Shown here: piece after piece, positions 10,926-22,680 of the stretch
How positions within the stretch are numbered: position 1 is the first letter of the stretch
Layout of the letters: each line of letters starts with the position of its first letter
Assembly (NCBI RefSeq): GCF_023065955.2
Contig: NW_026622997.1
Span: 22,176,001 to 22,240,000, forward strand
From: Ursus arctos
Lineage: Eukaryota; Chordata; Mammalia; Carnivora; Ursidae
DNA: 64,000 nt
Direction: 5' to 3'
Notes under the pieces: model-generated
The model's input: the letters and a program-made list of their open reading frames with translations, nothing else
Database searches by the model: none
What the model was told of the DNA's origin: nothing
Program-made: the position numbers and the translations under genes

Positions 10926-11620
10926 TCACCTGCTAAGAGCCTACCACTTAAGAGGTGCCCAATAGATGATAGCAAATCATAAATCACAATATCACAGTGC
11001 AGGATTTGGAAAGGACAACATAGGAAACAAAATTTTGCCCAAGTTTGTAAGTTTGGGGGATTGGTTAAATAGTATCACCATTCACTTATTTAAGGAATAT
11101 AGGAAGAAAGGCAGATGGAGGGAGGAAGAGTACCAAGATTCAATCCTGGACATACTGAGTTGGTGGGATACTTGTACCAGCAGACGGAGTGTCCAGTAGG
11201 TGCTGAGTAAAGGAGAAAGATCAGGGCTGAGATGTATTTTCAACTTAATACGTGGATGATACAACAATGACGCTCCCATCCCACTTTTCACGGTCTCATG
11301 TTGTCCTTCTGAAAAACTCCTTTTCTTTGATTCATGTTGCAATCCCCCCCTCCATAGCTGTCAACTCCCAAATTATTAGCTGATACAGAATTGTATCTTA
11401 ATAGTGAGAAATTGAAGACCTTAGGAAAACTGAAATTTTTTCAGGACCCTGAGAAACAGAGCACCCGTGGACAGGTTTGGGAAATCTGACCGTCACCTGA
11501 GGCTGAACTCTTCAGCCAAGACGGACAGGCTACACGGGCAGCCATAGGCTCCTAAGCATTATGTTCTGACAAGAAAATGGTGGTGGGTTAATAGGAGGCG
11601 GGAGACATATTTGCTGAACT
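10926..11620. other. Single-copy DNA, nothing identified
   Basis: Overlapping short frames on both strands (10966-11342) show no domain. Confidence 0.4.
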
Positions 11621-11880
11621 GAACCCTTAAGATTTTCCTGACATTTCTTCCTACCCAATAAATCAAATTAGCTACAAACATCATCAGTGTAGCGCATCTG
11701 CCCGCCCCTTCTTTTCTGTTTTTCGGTTCAAATTATTATCAGATGAAACAATTAATGCCTTTCAGAGCATTTTCCAGATAAAAACACACACTAATCACAT
11801 GACAAAATTGGCATTTAAAGAGGAAAAAACAAAAACCCAACAACTTTATTTAACGTAAAACTTATTGAAAAATTCTAAGG
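11620..11880. promoter_or_regulatory. Candidate conserved non-coding element
   Basis: No repeat signature. Homeodomain-type and other sites are closely spaced: AATTATTATCAGATG near 11730, CAATTAATG near 11749, CTAATCACATGAC near 11791. This is a motif-density inference only. Confidence 0.25.
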
Positions 11881-12624
11881 CTGCCAACTGGGCAGGAAAG
11901 GAAGGTGAGCTCTCCGAAAAGTCTCCCTGCTCGTCAATAGGAGGGAACAGCAGGAGGCTTGGCTGCCCTTCCTACTAGATGTTTCCAACGTGAAGTCCTT
12001 GTTTAGTGAGGCTATAAACTGTCCCAGATATTATCTCCTTCCCTCCCACGGAGTATAAAATTCTATCAAGCCTCTACTCTAGAATTAAAATCTCGGCCTA
12101 GTCGGGCTCCTTTTCTGCTCTTTCCTATGACCTCATACTTTCTGGAACAGCCATTTCTGGTTTACAATCCACTTTTCATTTAGCCCCTGAGTTCTGTCTT
12201 CAGTGCTGGGTAAGCAGAGGCAGGAGGAAGCTCAGGCGTAAGGTAAAGTATTTGTTTTTTTGTTTTGCCTTCAAATGGGGTTGGGGATAAAGGGTGTGAG
12301 ACCCTTGGAAGAGTATTTAATTCATAAGTGTTTATTCATCCTCAATCTGATATGTAACCAGAACTCTAAGCCAATGCCCAGTGCTCACAACGTAACCCTT
12401 ATATCGAGGATACAGCTGCTATTGTTGCTTGAAAAAAACACAAGATTTTGTGTGGACCATGATCCTGGCTCTGTGTTTAATACCTGTTTGAAATTGGGCA
12501 AGTCCTTATTAGTACTTTGAAATTCAATTCTCCCCCCGAAAAAAATGGAGAGCCAGACTTTCTCTCTCTGCTCCCATGTCATTTTATTCATGCTTCCATT
12601 TCAGGAATTCTCGTCTGTAATTGC
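11881..12624. other. Single-copy DNA, nothing identified
   Basis: The frames at 12260-12520 (plus) and 12385-12591 (minus) overlap and have no domain. Confidence 0.4.
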
Positions 12625-12740
12625 AGTGCTTGTTTGCATGTCACGTAAATCAGGGACTGTATCTGAGCCACCTCTGTAGTCCCAGGATTAGATCATTGCA
12701 TGCTGTAGATGTTCCATGAGGTTTTATAAAAAGAATGAAA
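12625..12740 (+). repeat. L2 3'-end fragment (probable)
   Basis: CAGGGACTGTATCTGAGCCA, CTCTGTAGTCCCAGGATTAG and TGTAGATGTTCCATGAGG follow the L2 3' end (GGGACTGTGTCT, CTCTGTATCCCCAGC, AGTAGGTGCTCAATAAA). Confidence 0.5.
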
Positions 12741-12774
12741 AATATCCCTGCATCACAAAATTATCAAATATATT

Positions 12775-13007
12775 AAGAACAGACATTACAGGGGCGCCTG
12801 GGTGGCACAGCGGTTAAGCGTCTGCCTTCGGCTCAGGGCGTGATCCCGGCGTTCTAGGATCGAGCCCCACATCAGGCTCCTCCGCTAGGAGCCTGCTTCT
12901 TCCTCTCCCACTCCCCCTGCTTGTGTTCCCTCTCTCGTTGGCTGTCTCTATCTCTGTCAAATAAATAAAATCTTTAAAAAAAAAAAAAAAAAAGAACAGA
13001 CATTACA
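12775..13007 (+). mobile_element. Young Can-SINE with perfect 16-bp target duplication
   Basis: A full-length SINE at 12791-12991: GGGGCGCCTGGGTGGCACAG head, GGGATCGAGCC-type box, CT-rich middle, AATAAATAAAATCTTT and poly-A. Flanks AAGAACAGACATTACA (12775-12790 and 12992-13007) are identical. This is the bear/arctoid-like CAGCGGTTAAGCG subfamily. The intact duplication and long A tail indicate a recent insertion. Confidence 0.97.
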
Positions 13008-13684
13008 GTTGCCTGAACAGAAATGTGCACTGGCCTTGTCCTTCAAACCCTCAGAAATATGGGTTATGACAAAATGATGCTCAAAATACAAGGAAGGAAA
13101 TCCTCATGCTGTTAAAAGAAATAAGGAAGTCAAAGCCAGAATTTCTAGTGTGGCTAAGACTAGGGAGGCCTAAGGCGCACTGGATGCTTGTACACACCAA
13201 ACTGTTAGCTGAAAGGGTTATAACTCCCATGTTGGAGAAGGAGATGTGTGCTATTTAGAAAAAAAAAAAAAATATTGGGAGAATTTATCATCCACTAACC
13301 CTAGCGTAAAAACCATAGAAGAATGAGTATCAGCAGGAGAGCAATCCAACCCAAAGGAAGAAGGAAAGTTCAAGAATCAAAAGTCATCACAAAGGCCACT
13401 GAGCTAAAAAACTGATGAGTAAATGTACGGAAGCGTTGGTTCTAAGCAGCCAGAATAATTCAAATAAACGATTTTAGTGGGGTTGTGAACAAGGTGGAAA
13501 TAAAACACAAAATTGTAGTAACAAAACGGGAAATGCGAAATTAAGAGCATTTAATGTCCTTAGTTTTGTGGGACTATAGTGTAGAAATTGTTTAACTCTC
13601 GACATAGTTGAATTAAGATTGCCATGAGAAAATAGAAATAAAATGAATAACTGTATAAATTCTAATCCAGTATAAAAAGAAAAA

Positions 13685-13749
13685 AAGGAAGGAAGGAAGG
13701 AAGGAAGGAAGGAAGGAAGGAAGGAAGGAAGGAAAGAAGGAAGGAAAGA
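13685..13749 (+). repeat. (GGAA)n microsatellite
   Basis: About fifteen GGAA units, ending with AAAGAAGG interruptions, lie inside the old L1. Confidence 0.95.
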
Positions 13750-13936
13750 ATTAAATTTCTATCAATTCAATTAAGTCAGAAAAGGAGAAGACTATATAGC
13801 AAAGAAAAAGACAGTTGCAGGAAATAAAAGATTCCAAATACATTAGTAATCTCAATAAAAGTAAATAGATTTAAACTGCTTCTTATTTTTTTGTGGGTGA
13901 CCAAAATACAGACTTGAATCCAGCTACATGCTGTTT

Positions 13937-14175
13937 AAGAGATACTTAAAATGTAGGGCGCCTGGGTGGCACAGCGGTTAAGCGTCTGCCTTCAGCTCAG
14001 GGCGTGATCCCGGCGTTATGGGATCGAGCCCCACATCAGGCTCCTCCTCTAGGAGCCTGCTTCTTCCTCTCCCTACTCCCCCTGCTTGTGTTCCCTCTCT
14101 CGCTGGCTGTCTCTATCTCTGTCGAATAAATAAATAAAATCTTTAAAAAAAAAAAAAAGAGATACTTAAAATGTA
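13937..14175 (+). mobile_element. Young Can-SINE with perfect 19-bp target duplication
   Basis: A full-length SINE of the GGCACAGCGGTTAAGCG subfamily at 13956-14156 with poly-A. Flanks AAGAGATACTTAAAATGTA (13937-13955, 14157-14175) are identical. It interrupts L1 ORF2 sequence, so it is younger than that L1. Confidence 0.97.
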
Positions 14176-14669
14176 AGCACACAAAAGGTTTGAAAGTTAA
14201 AGGATGAAAAATATATCTGAGAAGATATTATTAAAAATAAAGCTTGTTTAGCCACCTTAATAGCAGATTAGAGAGAACTCCAAGTAAAAGTTATTAAGGA
14301 CAAAGAGAATTATAATGATAGAAGGAAATGTTTGCAAGATTTACATAGCAATGCTAAATTCTTTTGGTATGGGACAGCTTAATTTTTGTTCCATAATCAT
14401 ATATTATATAAATATATAGACAAAACTGCAATAAAAAACTGAAAAATGAGAAGTTAAAAATGTGACCAAACTCACAAATAAAACTGTGAAATTCTTAGGA
14501 AAACATAAAAGAAATTCAGAACACACAAGACTTGAACAAAAAAATAACACACTAGATCTAATGGATGTGTATTGAGCACTGAAATCAACGATTAAAGACT
14601 ACGCTCTTAGCCACCACCTCTTCAACATTTTTTTTATTGATCATCTACTAGGGTCACAAACAAAATAAC

Positions 14670-14754
<85 letters not shown>

Positions 14755-14756
14755 GA
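14670..14756. repeat. (AT)n array
   Basis: Over 80 bases of almost pure TA dinucleotides with CATA/GTAT interruptions. The Ile/Tyr open frame across it is an artefact of the repeat. Confidence 0.95.
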
Positions 14757-14949
14757 GACCATGCTTTCTGATTTTAAAGCAGGAAATTGACATTTAGTTA
14801 TAAAAGAGAGCCACAAATTTCCAACTTTGAAAATTTGGAAATTCATCTGTAAATAATCCTGGGGTCAAAGAAGTGATAATAGAACTTGCAAAGTATTTCC
14901 TACTGAACAATGAAATACCACATAGCAGAACTTTGGGATGTTGGTAAAA

Positions 14950-15395
14950 TACTATTGACATGTAAATTTATGGCTGACCTGTATAGATTTATGTAAATGA
15001 GTCCCAGTGCCCTCTGGTTCCCTGATGGAGCCACAGCGGGGGATCAGGCTGAGTTTGGAAATTGATATTAGGGGATCTGTTCTCTTGGCATATAGCCCAA
15101 GAGGTAGGCTGGCCTTGTCCCCGAACAGTTTACTGCTCTTCTCAAAGGACCGGTCTCTGCCTCGCTCTCTGGGCTTCTGGGTTCCAGTAAGCACTCCCTC
15201 CCCTCCTCTCTCTGGGCCTGGAGGTTAACTACCCAGCTGCTACCAGCCCTGGGTTACTTTGCTGTCTCTTGCGGTTCCCTCTACCCACATCTTTGTAAAC
15301 AGTCCTGTTGTAAATAAACCCTCCTCAAATTATACTGTTTGGAGAGTGCCATCTGTTTCCTGTTGGGACCACGACTGAATCAGTGATACAGATTT
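14950..15395 (+). repeat. Ancient interspersed repeat ending in an AATAAA block
   Basis: CTACCCAGCTGCTACCAGCC, CCACATCTTTGTAAACAG, AAATAAACCCTCCTCAAAT and GCCATCTGTTTCCTG, then a terminal ACTGAATCAGTGATACA, match an old mammalian repeat. Its 3' end carries a polyadenylation signal. Its class (LTR or L1 3' end) is unresolved. Confidence 0.5.
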
Positions 15396-15780
15396 AATTT
15401 AAAAGACCCGCACTCTCTTGGAGAAGGGGAGGGGGTGGAGGAAGGGCAGAAATGGCATTGCTTTTCTGGTAGAACTATGATCTGGACACTGGCGCTGGCT
15501 GGGGCTGGCGGAGGCATAGTCACTGCCCTTTCTTTCCTAGGGCACACTTATGGAATCTTCAGAAACTCCACGTCCCTGGAGATCTCCCCTGTAGCTTCCT
15601 TGGCCTGGCACCTCTCTCGCTGGCCACCCTTTGGCCACCATTGACTCGCCCCTCAAGGGCTGTGCTTTCGGGGGAGCAGGTGGGCAACGGCCCTGTTCTT
15701 CAGGTGAATAGTAAGAACAGAGAGAGGAAATGTAATTGGTTGGGTGAAGAGCTAGCATTTCAACTGACTGTGTAAGATTT
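15396..15780 (+). other. GC-richer single-copy patch with a splice-bounded open stretch
   Basis: A segment 15541-15703 is preceded by CCCTTTCTTTCCTAG (acceptor-like) and followed by GTGAATAGT (donor-like), with one frame open throughout. No protein domain is recognised and chance is a good explanation, so it is reported only as a candidate exon. Confidence 0.2.
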
Positions 15781-15890
15781 TATTTCTAGAGTTTAAAACA
15801 AATCTTTCTCAATGTCACAAAATATTAGCATTAGTTTTCATGTGTGTTGAATGTGGATGAGTACAGGGAGGTCATGTTATTTTCTGTGTG

Positions 15891-16091
15891 CCTGAAAATG
15901 TTTTTTTAAAGATTTTATTTATTTATTTTTGCGAGAGAGAGAGAGAGAACGCACACGCACAAATGGGGAGGAGAAGCAGACTCCCCACTGAGCAGGAAGC
16001 CCATGCAGGACTCCATCCCAGGACCCTGGGATCGTGACCTGAGCGGAAGGCAGATGCTTAACCGACTGAGCCACCCAGATGCCCTGAAAAT
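15891..16091 (-). mobile_element. Can-SINE, minus orientation
   Basis: AAAGATTTTATTTATTTATT, a GA run, CCACTGAGCAGGAAGCCC, GGACCCTGGGATCGTGACCT and a terminal GAGCCACCCAGATGCCC at 15901-16082. Short flanking duplication CCTGAAAAT (15891-15899, 16083-16091). Confidence 0.93.
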
Positions 16092-16889
16092 ATTTAATAT
16101 TTAGGAAAATAACAATGTTTAAAAAGACCAAGGTGACAGGTATGTCAGAGTCCCTCACACAGGAACTGGCCCAGAGGGATTTAGCACATTTCTGTGTCAT
16201 GCTATCCACACCCCATCCCCCCTCCACGGCCACCACCATGTGATTTCACGTTGCAGTAACTTCTGCGCACTGGATCCCAAAGACCCCACACCAGTTTGCC
16301 AAACGAGAGCTCTCCTAGTTCTTTGGGTTAAGGTCAGGTTGGGAAGGGAGGAGAGGAAGATGAGAAAGGGTTATAGGATTTCCTAAAGAGTCTGAGCTCC
16401 AGATTTGGGCACTCTCCAATCCCATAAGCAGGCCCCCTGCTGTGGCAGCTTCTTTTCTCTGATTTCTTTGCCCTTAATCGGATCATCTTCACCCCAGCAG
16501 CCACTGCTTCTCTTTGGGGAAACTTCAGCTCCTCTTTATTTCCTTATCTCTGCAAAACCACACTCTACTTCTCTGTAATTTAGGAAATCTGCAAGCAGTG
16601 GGAGGTATAAGGTTTGCCTTGTGGCCCCCGTAACAGGACACAGAAGGTTCATTGCAAATGTTTGAAGGTTGAGTAAAAGGCCCCTATCAGGATTTAAACA
16701 GAGCCTGGTAGCACTTTCTATAATTAGTTCCAAAATTCTTCTGCATTAAAGAGATTGTCATGAACTTGAATCATACCTTTAAACTTGGCCTGTACCATCA
16801 GCAAACTCCAAGACTTTCCTTTAATTATCAGTCAGGATATGTTTATTTGTATGTATTTGTATAAGATTATATGGCATATAGAAGACTAG
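16092..16889. other. Single-copy DNA, nothing identified
   Basis: No gene. Frames at 16536-16733 (minus) and nearby have no domain. Confidence 0.4.
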
Positions 16890-17010
16890 AATGTTGAAGC
16901 CCAATCTTTCAATTTAGAGACAAAGAAATTGAAGTCTTCCAGTTCGTTAGTGGCAGGCCGGATTTTAAGTCAGGTTATTCTCTGACTGTTGGTCCAGTGC
17001 TTTTTCCAAT
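16890..17010 (+). repeat. MIR fragment (probable)
   Basis: TTTAGAGACAAAGAAATTGAAG, split near 16914-16935, then TTCGTTAGTGGCAGGCCGGA, match the MIR core (TTTACAGATGAGGAAACTGAGG, AGTAAGTGGCAGAGC). Confidence 0.55.
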
Positions 17011-17924
17011 TGTTGGATAAGATATGTGGATATCTGTACAAGCATATAAGGATTTTCTTAGTTAATAAGTATAATACTCTTTTAAATGAAACATAAGAAA
17101 TGAGAAACCACTGACCCAAGTTATACAAACATTTTCTATTAACGTACTGCTTTATCAAAAATTGTAAAGGACCTATTACACACAAGACATTAGTGTCCAT
17201 ATGGGTCATATGACTCTTGAAAGACGCCAGGGTCCATTTGCCGAAAATATATAGGCTTAAATAACAGAAGTAGTTATTTTAGGGACTGCCTATAAATTTA
17301 ATACATTTATTTTTATGAGCATATCATATCATTCTCCCACTCTTTCAGAGAGTAATGTGGGTTCAACATCTTGGTGCTCTGATGCTATCCAGGATACTTT
17401 CCAGTTCATTTTCGAATAGTAAGTGTTTCAGGAGTTATCACTGGCTTCTAAGATCCTTCCTCTAAAGTGGCCAAATACTTTCCTGCATCCAAGTTTGGGA
17501 TTCATTAGAAACCAGTCCTGTCCAGTCTGTCCTTTGTTACCAAGTGCATCAGAAGAAAGATGGTGCCTGACTGCAGTGTGCTGATCATTACAGATAGAAG
17601 CAATGTTTTTAATCAGCCACCATTCCTTCCTACTGAGGTACTGAAGCAAGGAGGAAAAGCCCATGTGCATCCTAGAGGCTCCTGGACAAATCTGAGGCTA
17701 GCAATGGACAAATTTATGTGTTAAGAGCATCAAGGAGAATCCGAAGCTGAAGAAGGGGGAAGATGGCAAATAAGAAATAGGTCTTTTTTTTGACTGTGGG
17801 AGGAAACTCATTTACTACTTGCCCTCAAAACTCTCCCATATCAAGTGGCTTCTATTTGGAAACACTTTTACTTTTCAAGGCACTTGCCAGCATATTATTG
17901 CCATCTGGTCCTCTAGAAATCATA
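17011..17924. other. Single-copy DNA, nothing identified
   Basis: Short frames at 16970-17209 and 17428-17670 (minus) have no domain. Confidence 0.4.
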
Positions 17925-18010
17925 TAGCATTGGCCAAGAAATTGAGGCTTGCCAAAGGCACGTAAGTCTCAAAGACAGAGCCAGAATCTAACTCAAAAGC
18001 TCATAGAACA
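17925..18010 (+). repeat. Possible MIR fragment
   Basis: AAGAAATTGAGGCTTGCCAA, then AGACAGAGCCAGAATCTAAC, resemble the MIR 3' half. Short and diverged. Confidence 0.45.
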
Positions 18011-18594
18011 AGACAGGTAGAAGGTTAGAAGGTCTAAGGAAGGGAAGTGAGAGGGGAAACCGGAGTCATCCTAGAGGGTAGAGGGCTGTCTGTGTGGAGC
18101 TGTAGTACCCCAGTTTTGGTCTAGGCTCTGGCCTTAGGCAGATCTGAGGAACAGATGCAGTTGATTTTGCAAAGCAATTCTAAAGATTTTTGAAAATTAT
18201 TGAGATATACTAATGGTTACCTAAGGTAGTCATGAGAAGTGGTACAATTTGATCCTGATGAGGACTCAAAAAATACTCAAGTGCATTGCCCCATTGATTA
18301 ACCAACTGGAGCTGCTTTTTGAAGTGGCTCTAATGAAATGCACTTTTCAGGCAGTCTCACGGAACTTTCTCGACTTCGAACGCCCAAGTTCAAGCCATAC
18401 TCTCGGACATGCTGACTTTCCTCTATTCCTATTTTCGTATTTCCCATACTTCCTTTAGCCTTGGCATCCTGGTCCCAGCTGTGGTGATTAATACCCTGTG
18501 AGCCATGGTCAATGGCCCAGTGAACCATTTCCTGCCCAGACGATGGACTTTAAAGTACTCCTCCTCCTCGGGAACCTTTGGTGATGACACTAAT
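18011..18594. other. Single-copy DNA, nothing identified
   Basis: Overlapping frames at 18249-18528 on both strands have no domain. Confidence 0.4.
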
Positions 18595-18760
18595 GTATCC
18601 CTGTCTAACCAGGCTCTGGATTAGGTACTTTTCACTTTAATCCTTTAACAGTTGTTTGAATTGCCTGTTAGTAAGCTATTTTGCATATGAGGAAAAAGAG
18701 GCTCAGATTGGTTGGTAACTTGTCCTCTGTCACACATGGGAGGGCTGGCCCCACAGAAGT
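18595..18760 (+). repeat. MIR fragment
   Basis: GGATTAGGTACTTTTCACTT, TAATCCTTTAACAGTTG, GCATATGAGGAAAAAGAGGC and TCACACATGGGAGGGCTGG follow the MIR consensus in order. Confidence 0.65.
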
Positions 18761-21279
18761 TATACCATTGCAGTTTGTTCACATAAACATAATTTCACCA
18801 TAAAACAACCATCTCACACCCCCAAGTAACAAGTGCTTTAAGTTTGGGCAAAATTATAATGGGGGGAACGTAGAGTTCTCCTGCATCTTCAAGTTAGAAT
18901 GAACACACAATGACAGTTATAGAAAAGAATTAGTCCCAGAAGCCTCACCAACAACTCTTCCTTTCATTTCCTTGCCGACTTCAACCTTCTTTTCCACTGA
19001 GTTCCTGGATTTGGTGCCCTCTTACTCCCCTTGTCTTGTATTCAGATCAGTACAATCTGGGCATTGGGGTTTTAACTTTAGTTATAATCAATTTCTCCCC
19101 GCCCCGAGAGGCTTTTGTGTTTCCCTGAATAAAATTTTACTAAGGCTTTTGAGATAACTTAATGTAACCTGCATATTTTATGGTTCTCTAAAGGCTTTTA
19201 GATATTTTACAATCTAAAGAATATTGGCTTACATCCCCGTCCCGTGTGGAGTACCCAGCAGCTCATCTACTTTGGCTGAGGATTTCTTGAGGAATGGTAT
19301 TTCTCCCACTCACCTGGCTTTACAGCCTGCTTCTGTTCTCAGTCTCCACACTTGGTTTCCTAAACATGCTCTTCCTTTCAACATTCTCTCTTATCATCGG
19401 AAAAAGCCATGGGGTCTTCAATTTCCACAGTAACACTGGCCTAAAGATAAGCGTGCAGCAGATACTACCAATGGCCCAAGGCTACATGCTGCTGTTACAT
19501 TACAGAACAATCAGGAAAGCTACTTGTCCTTTATAATCCTTGGCCAATCTCACATTCTTGCCTCTCAGAAATGTTCTCTATTATACTCACCTTCCTGGAT
19601 TCAGTGTCCCACCATGATGCTGGACTCTCCCTTCCCTCGATGAGTCCCTATTCTCTCCTCTCTATTTTTCTGTTGGTGACTTTCCCACAACCACAATATC
19701 CCCTTATAGTAACATGAAGAGCCCTTGTGCTCGGTCCTTACAGAACCCAGAAACACTTTTCAACTATCATGATATTGTTTGTCAGATGACATAGGTAACT
19801 AAGACATAAATATTCAAATAAATAGGTATCATATTAGTGTAAAATGAATTCTTTTACCAAAAAGAAGAAATTATATGTTATGAATAATCAACTCTCTGAT
19901 AAAGATAATTCCCAAATGTAATGTATTTGGGTTAACATTTTTTTTTAATTTTTTGAGTATGACTAGAGTACTATTTCCACTCAAATGATACTGAATAGAA
20001 TCTGCTTATTCTTGCAAAGCTTAGGAGTATTTCAGTATCATATAGGATTTCCGATTTAGGTATGTTGGGTTTTGCATTAGAAGAGCACAAAAAAGTGTTA
20101 ACTAAGAAATATCTTTAGATGCTAAAGCTCTGATAGCAGAAAATACAAAAAGCAACTGATAAATTTGTGGGTTGAAATATGTATGCAAATGTCCCCCAAA
20201 GACAATCAGCATACAAAGGAATAATTGCATCTCCAGATAGCCGAATAGACAGACAAAATGACACAGGGGCACAAATGTTGCCTTCACATCGATTGCTAAG
20301 TCCATGGAGCAGTTGCCCCGGGCTTTAGTCCCAGTAACTGACCTTAGAATTGCAGAGAATATGGACACTGCCTGGGGAAGGGTGGTTGATTCTGTATAAT
20401 GAATTCTCAGGCTGAGGAGTATGTGACAGACTTCCCCACACTGTACAACAAGGCCACCCGTGGGCTTTAGCAGACTTCATTCTATTTGAAGTTTCTTTTG
20501 AAAAATAAAGCCCTGATACCACATTTGAAATGTAACAGGGCCAAGATTTACATGGGTTTTTTTTTCCCCTATCCAAATGAAGCCCCTGCCCAGTAGTTTA
20601 AATTTCTCCTTCTACATTTATTTTTATTATATTGTATTGCTTCAAATCATTTCAAAATGTTTTTAATGCAATATATCTCAGAAAAAATAGTTCTGAATTC
20701 ATAAGCAATCCCTATGGTATGTCCTTGGCATCGGCTGTAAAATTCCAAAGTACCTAATTTATTTGATTGATTGATTTTTCAATGTTTTAAAGGGTACCAA
20801 GCCCAACAGCATATAATTTTTCTCTTACTAAATGGAATATGAATAAATAAAAGATAATTGCATTTTTTTTGTATTCAGCCTGTTGTCTTGTGAAGTTCTT
20901 TTTTCTTCATTCCTATAGTTCTGAAGTGAATGAGAAAGATTCTTTCTCTTTTTATAGCAATAACAGTTCCCCCTGCCATTTCTCAACAAGTTTCATACAG
21001 AGGCCCAGGCCATAATTCTCCTGGTATGATACGTCAACCAAGATGCTGCCAATGGCCTATGATGCCAGCAAACACAGCAAACTAGGGAGGGATTGGGGTA
21101 TGCATGGACCTTTCCTGTTTGGGGGGAAGAAAAGCCTTCTTCTACATTTTTTTTCTAGTTGAAAGATCCATCTCCATTCTCTTAGAGCTTACTGACCGAA
21201 GCACACTGCAAAGAGATTAGGTTTTATTTTCCCAAGGAAGCAGGTGGGTACAGCCTATAACTTAGATAACAGCCTATAC
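18761..21279. other. Long single-copy stretch
   Basis: I recognise no transposon or gene. The short plus frames at 18972-19536 and minus frames at 20102-20576 have no domain. About 20600-20960 is AT-rich with TTGATTGATTGATTT-type motifs and could be regulatory, but this is weak. Confidence 0.4.
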
Positions 21280-21319
21280 AGCATGACCTTGAAGAAGTGT
21301 AGCATGACCTTGAAGAAGC
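21280..21319 (+). repeat. Tandem duplication of a 21-mer
   Basis: AGCATGACCTTGAAGAAGTGT (21280-21300) is followed by AGCATGACCTTGAAGAAGC (21301-21319). A second short direct repeat, ACAGCCTATA, lies just upstream (about 21250 and 21270). Confidence 0.95.
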
Positions 21320-22680
21320 AACTCTTTTCTTATCTCCTCTTCTCTCGCTTACATCCAGCTTTAACTTGGTTAACATTATGGGGTTGGGCAAAAGAATTGC
21401 AATCCTTATCTTGCTGACAACAGCAACTGCTCTTTGTAATCCCAGCAGAAGAGCGTCAGGTGGTTATGAAGGGGGCAGGAGGCGGAAGGACAGGAAGAGT
21501 ATTGCTACAAGCCCGTTTCACTAACACTAACATCTCCACAGTCGACCGCTTACCGCGCACAAAGCTGTCCCTTCCACAGCTCTGGAAATCCATTACCTTA
21601 GGAGAAATTTGGACAAAGTTAAGTTGAATTTAAGAGCACTTTCTAGAGATGATAATGAATTCTTTCATCTTCGAAAACTGGGAAGAACTTCAACCAATTA
21701 TTTGAAATTTTTATTGTGTTAGTCTGGTTTTTTTTGGAGGGGAATGATAATGGCATGAGCGAAGTAATTCTCTCTGAAAATCCATTTCAGGTTTCATATC
21801 TGATTATAAGTACCCTTTTAAATTTGGTTTGTCACACAGGCAAAATCAAACCGAAATGTGAATTTTTCATTCCAAGAATAATACATTGGTTTGTTTTCAT
21901 TTCTCTAAGCTTAATAGAAAAGCACACTAGGGTGAGGTTAAGGGAAATGATCCTGTTATTTGTTTTTGCCATAGGCCTTTGTAAGGTTCCAGAAGGAAAA
22001 TTAATCAATTATGGAGTATAGACTGATCACCGACACTGTGCAACAGTAGACCAGCAGTCTCCAATGTAATCTTTAGGACCCTCAAGTTTTCTTCAGAATT
22101 AATCTTCAAGGCTCAGCACCTCCCATGGGATCGTTATGCAGACCAGCCAGTGACCTCCAGATCTGTAACAAGACTGTATTTACGCGGCCTTCTCAAAGTA
22201 CATTGCATCACAACCAGGGGGAAATACAGCTGCAAGAGGGTTTAGCAGTATAAGTTGTGGCCCAGCACTGGAAGCCAGAAGCACTTTGTCAGTGGTCCCG
22301 TCAAAACAGCAAACGCAGAATATCTGAGAAAGTGTCTGGCTAACGTGTTTATGTAGTGAGCTGGGCGTAGAGTGTGGACAACCTCCTACATTAAAGACCT
22401 ACCTGGAGTGTGCTCACCGTCCCCAGACATTTATAAGTATCAACACAATAAAGTGTACTTTTTCAAAGTGCCATTCTGAATTTCACCAGAAATCATTTTT
22501 TTAATGGTTCCCTCCGCCACACACACACTTTATGTATTGGAGTGAATGAATAGATTTTTCTAGGGCAATTTCTAGTGTTGGGGTCAAAGACTTGTTGAGG
22601 AAAGAAACTTTGTCATTAGAATTTCTGGTTTGTACCTGAAATAACTGTGCAGCTTATCCTGTTCTGTCTCTGTATTTCAG
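21320..22680. other. Single-copy DNA, nothing identified
   Basis: The longest plus frame (21716-22021, 101 codons) has hydrophobic patches but no motif that I recognise. Confidence 0.4.

Larger units (their letters stand above)
13010..14640 (+). mobile_element. Old L1 (L1M-type), spacer to start of ORF2
   Basis: About 13810-13960 (ATACATTAGTAATCTCAATA, GTAAATAGATTTAAACTGCT, GCTACATGCTGTTTAAGAGA) and 14165-14600 (AAAGTTAAAGGATG, ATAAAACTGTGAAATTCTTA, ACTAGATCTAATGGATGTGT) follow the 5' part of L1 ORF2 in order. The segment 13010-13660 is less certain and may be an upstream L1 region. A GGAA array (13685-13749) and a young SINE (13956-14156) interrupt it. All reading frames are broken. Confidence 0.6.

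Noticed and set aside
12791..12860. tRNA-like heads of the SINEs
   Set aside because: The heads descend from a tRNA but lack an intact cloverleaf; they are SINE promoters, not tRNA genes.
14634..14846. Ile/Tyr repeat peptide
   Set aside because: Product of the AT array.
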